DNA from: Petrolisthes cinctipes
Lineage: Eukaryota; Arthropoda; Malacostraca; Decapoda; Porcellanidae
NCBI GenBank assembly: GCA_033782935.1
Contig: JAWQEG010000486.1
Location: 992,001-1,056,000 of the forward strand
Direction: 5' to 3'
Length of the DNA stretch: 64,000 nt
Within the stretch, counting starts at the first letter, position 1; every line of letters starts with the position of its first letter. Of this stretch, positions 62,371 through 64,000 are shown piece after piece. A program made the position numbers and the translations under genes. A model generated the notes under the pieces. That model ran no database searches. It was not told the DNA's origin and was given only the letters and a program-made list of their open reading frames with translations.

Positions 62371-64000
62371 TATTTTGAAAATACTCTAACACGGAGTAGG
62401 CATGTACAGATCACTTCTGGGACCCCAAAATATCGAATTTTTCGGTGTTTTGAGTCTGAATTTGAGATATAAACGGGTACAGACGATGCATGCACATATC
62501 GACTTTTGGGCACCTAATATATCGATTTTGAGCATGTTTTGAGCCTATATTTTGAAAACATTCTAGCACTGAGTAGGCATGTACAGATCGCTTCTGGGAC
62601 CCAAAAATATCGAATTTTCGGGTGTTTAGGGCCAGAATTTGAGATATAAACGGGTACAGAAGATGCATGCACATATCGACTTTTGGGCACCTAAAAGATC
62701 GATTTTCAGTATGTTTTTGGCCTGTATTTTGAAAATACTCTAACACGGAGTAGGCATGTACAGATCGCTTCTGGGACCCCTAAATATCGAATTTTCGGGT
62801 GTTTTGGGCCTTAATTTGAGATATCGACTTTTTGGCACCTAAAATATCGATTTTTAGTATGTTTTCTAGCTTATATATTGAAAATATTCTAGCACTGAGT
62901 AGGCATGTACAGATTGCTTCTGGGACCCAAAAATATTGAATTTTCGGGTGTTTAGGGCCAGAATTTGAGATATAAACGGGTACAGAAGATGCATGCACAT
63001 ATCGACTTTTGGGCACCTAAAAGATCAATTTTCAATATGTTTTTGGCCTGTATCTTGAAAATACTCTAACACGGAGTAGGCATGTACATATCGCTTCATG
63101 GACCCCTAAATATCGAATTTTCGGGTGTTTTGGGACTGAATTTGATATATCGACTTTTTGGCACCTAAAAGATCGATTTTTAGCATGTTTTTAGCCTATA
63201 TATTGAAAATATTCTAGTACTGAGTAGGCATGTACAGATTGCTTCTGGGACCCCAAAATATTGAATTTTCGGGTGTTTTGAGCCTGATTTTGATATATAA
63301 ACGGGTACTGAAGATACATGCACATATTGACTTTGGGCATCTAAAATATCGATTTTCAGCATGTTTTGGGCATGTATTTTGAAAATACTCTAACACGGAG
63401 TAGGCATGTACAGATCGCTTCTGGGACCCCAAAATATCGAATTTTCGGGTATTTTGAGCCTGAATTTGAGATATAAACGTGTACTGAAGATGCATGCACA
63501 TATCGACTTTTGGGCACATAAAACATCGATTTTGAGCATGTTTTGGGCCTGTATATTGTAAATACTCTAACACGGAGTAGGCATGTACAGATCGCTTCTG
63601 GGACCCCAAAATATCGAATTTTCGGGTGTTTGGGCCTGAATTTGAGATATCGCCTTTACGCACCTAAACTTTTGATTTTTAGCATGTTTTGAGCCTATAT
63701 TTTGAAAATACTCTAACACGGAGTAGGCATGTACAGATCACTTCTGGGACCCCAAAATATCGAATTTTTGGGTGTTTTGAGCCTGAATTTGAGATATAAA
63801 CGGGTACAGACGATGCATGCACATATCGACTTTTGGGCACCTAAAATATCGATTTTGAGCATGTTTTGAGCCTATATTTTGAAAACATTCTAGCACTGAG
63901 TAGGCATGTACAGATCGCTTCTGGGACCCAAAAATATCGAATTTTCGGGTGTTTAGGGCCAGAATTTGAGATATAAACGGGTACAGAAGATGCATTCACA
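62371..64000 (+). repeat. 2006-bp higher-order unit, copy 2, cut by window end
   Basis: Matches copy 1 at offset 2006 to about 63483 and at 2182 from about 63650, so one extra 176-bp L monomer (with AAACGTGTACTGAAG) sits between. After it comes the S variant with CACCTAAACTTTTGATTTTT, as in copy 1. The unit continues beyond the window. Confidence 0.83.

Larger units (their letters stand above)
22052..64000 (+). repeat. Satellite array, right arm
   Basis: Tandem satellite resumes directly after the SINE poly(A) in the same orientation and runs to the window edge. The monomer types are those of the left arm. The arm is richer in kilobase-scale repeated cassettes, especially at 31-55 kb. The first TTTT after the SINE is at 22097-22100, and TTTT occurs several times in every monomer, so a Pol III transcript from the SINE would be expected to stop within about 50 bases of its A tail. 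No gene or RNA gene is present. Confidence 0.97.

Noticed and set aside
1..64000. CENP-B box in the monomer
   Set aside because: The closest stretch, TATCGAATTTTCGGGTG, and its complement do not fit NTTCGNNNNANNCGGGN in spacing or in the fixed A. I saw no matching site in the common haplotypes.
1..64000. CRISPR array or bacterial repeat region
   Set aside because: The whole 147-177-bp unit repeats, with no alternation of constant repeats and unique spacers. The SINE and satellite organisation are eukaryotic.
1..64000. Telomeric repeats or an array boundary
   Set aside because: No short G-rich telomere-like tandem motif occurs, and both window edges lie inside monomers.

Overview
The window is non-coding eukaryotic DNA. 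It is one uninterrupted head-to-tail satellite array that enters at base 1 and leaves at base 64000. A single tRNA-derived SINE interrupts it at about 21703-22051. I find no protein-coding gene, no structural RNA gene and no CRISPR array. All monomers I followed lie in the same orientation. A composite long monomer that I counted by hand is about 39% G+C. The element's Pol III A and B boxes and 30-base poly(A) tail, together with kilobase-scale satellite duplications, point to a eukaryote, most likely an animal. I could not name the species, and I do not recognise the satellite or SINE family.

The satellite has two monomer lengths. The long form (L) is 176-177 bp and the short form (S) is 147-148 bp; the first six monomers measure 176, 176, 176, 148, 176 and 147. 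S is L without a 29-bp segment that lies between two ATAT repeats. Linked diagnostic bases define at least seven monomer haplotypes (five L, two S). These are arranged in larger units: dimers of 324 bp (L+S), trimers of about 500 bp (L+L+S), and units of 992, 1149, 1831, 2006 and 2467 bp. From length I estimate roughly 385 monomers in the window; this is not an exact count.

Layout: 1-4980 is mixed monomers. 4981-9860 is a 2467-bp unit duplicated almost without change. 9841-15011 holds a 1.85-kb block that recurs with one extra monomer. 15012-20739 is mixed monomers. 20740-22917 is two copies of a 0.6-0.7-kb block on either side of the SINE. 22918-31144 is mainly L/S dimers plus a 1149-bp tandem duplication. 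31145-54617 is a mosaic of several marked cassettes, each repeated two to four times at distances of 1 to 14 kb, including a nested 502/1831-bp duplication. 54618-60364 is mixed monomers with truncated copies. 60365-64000 is a 2006-bp repeat that continues past the window edge.

Nothing here works as a gene set. The content is a record of array evolution: unequal exchange in whole-monomer steps, local amplification, microhomology deletions, CpG decay that marks subfamilies, and one retrotransposon insertion. The array could be centromeric, pericentromeric or another heterochromatic block; the sequence alone does not decide.
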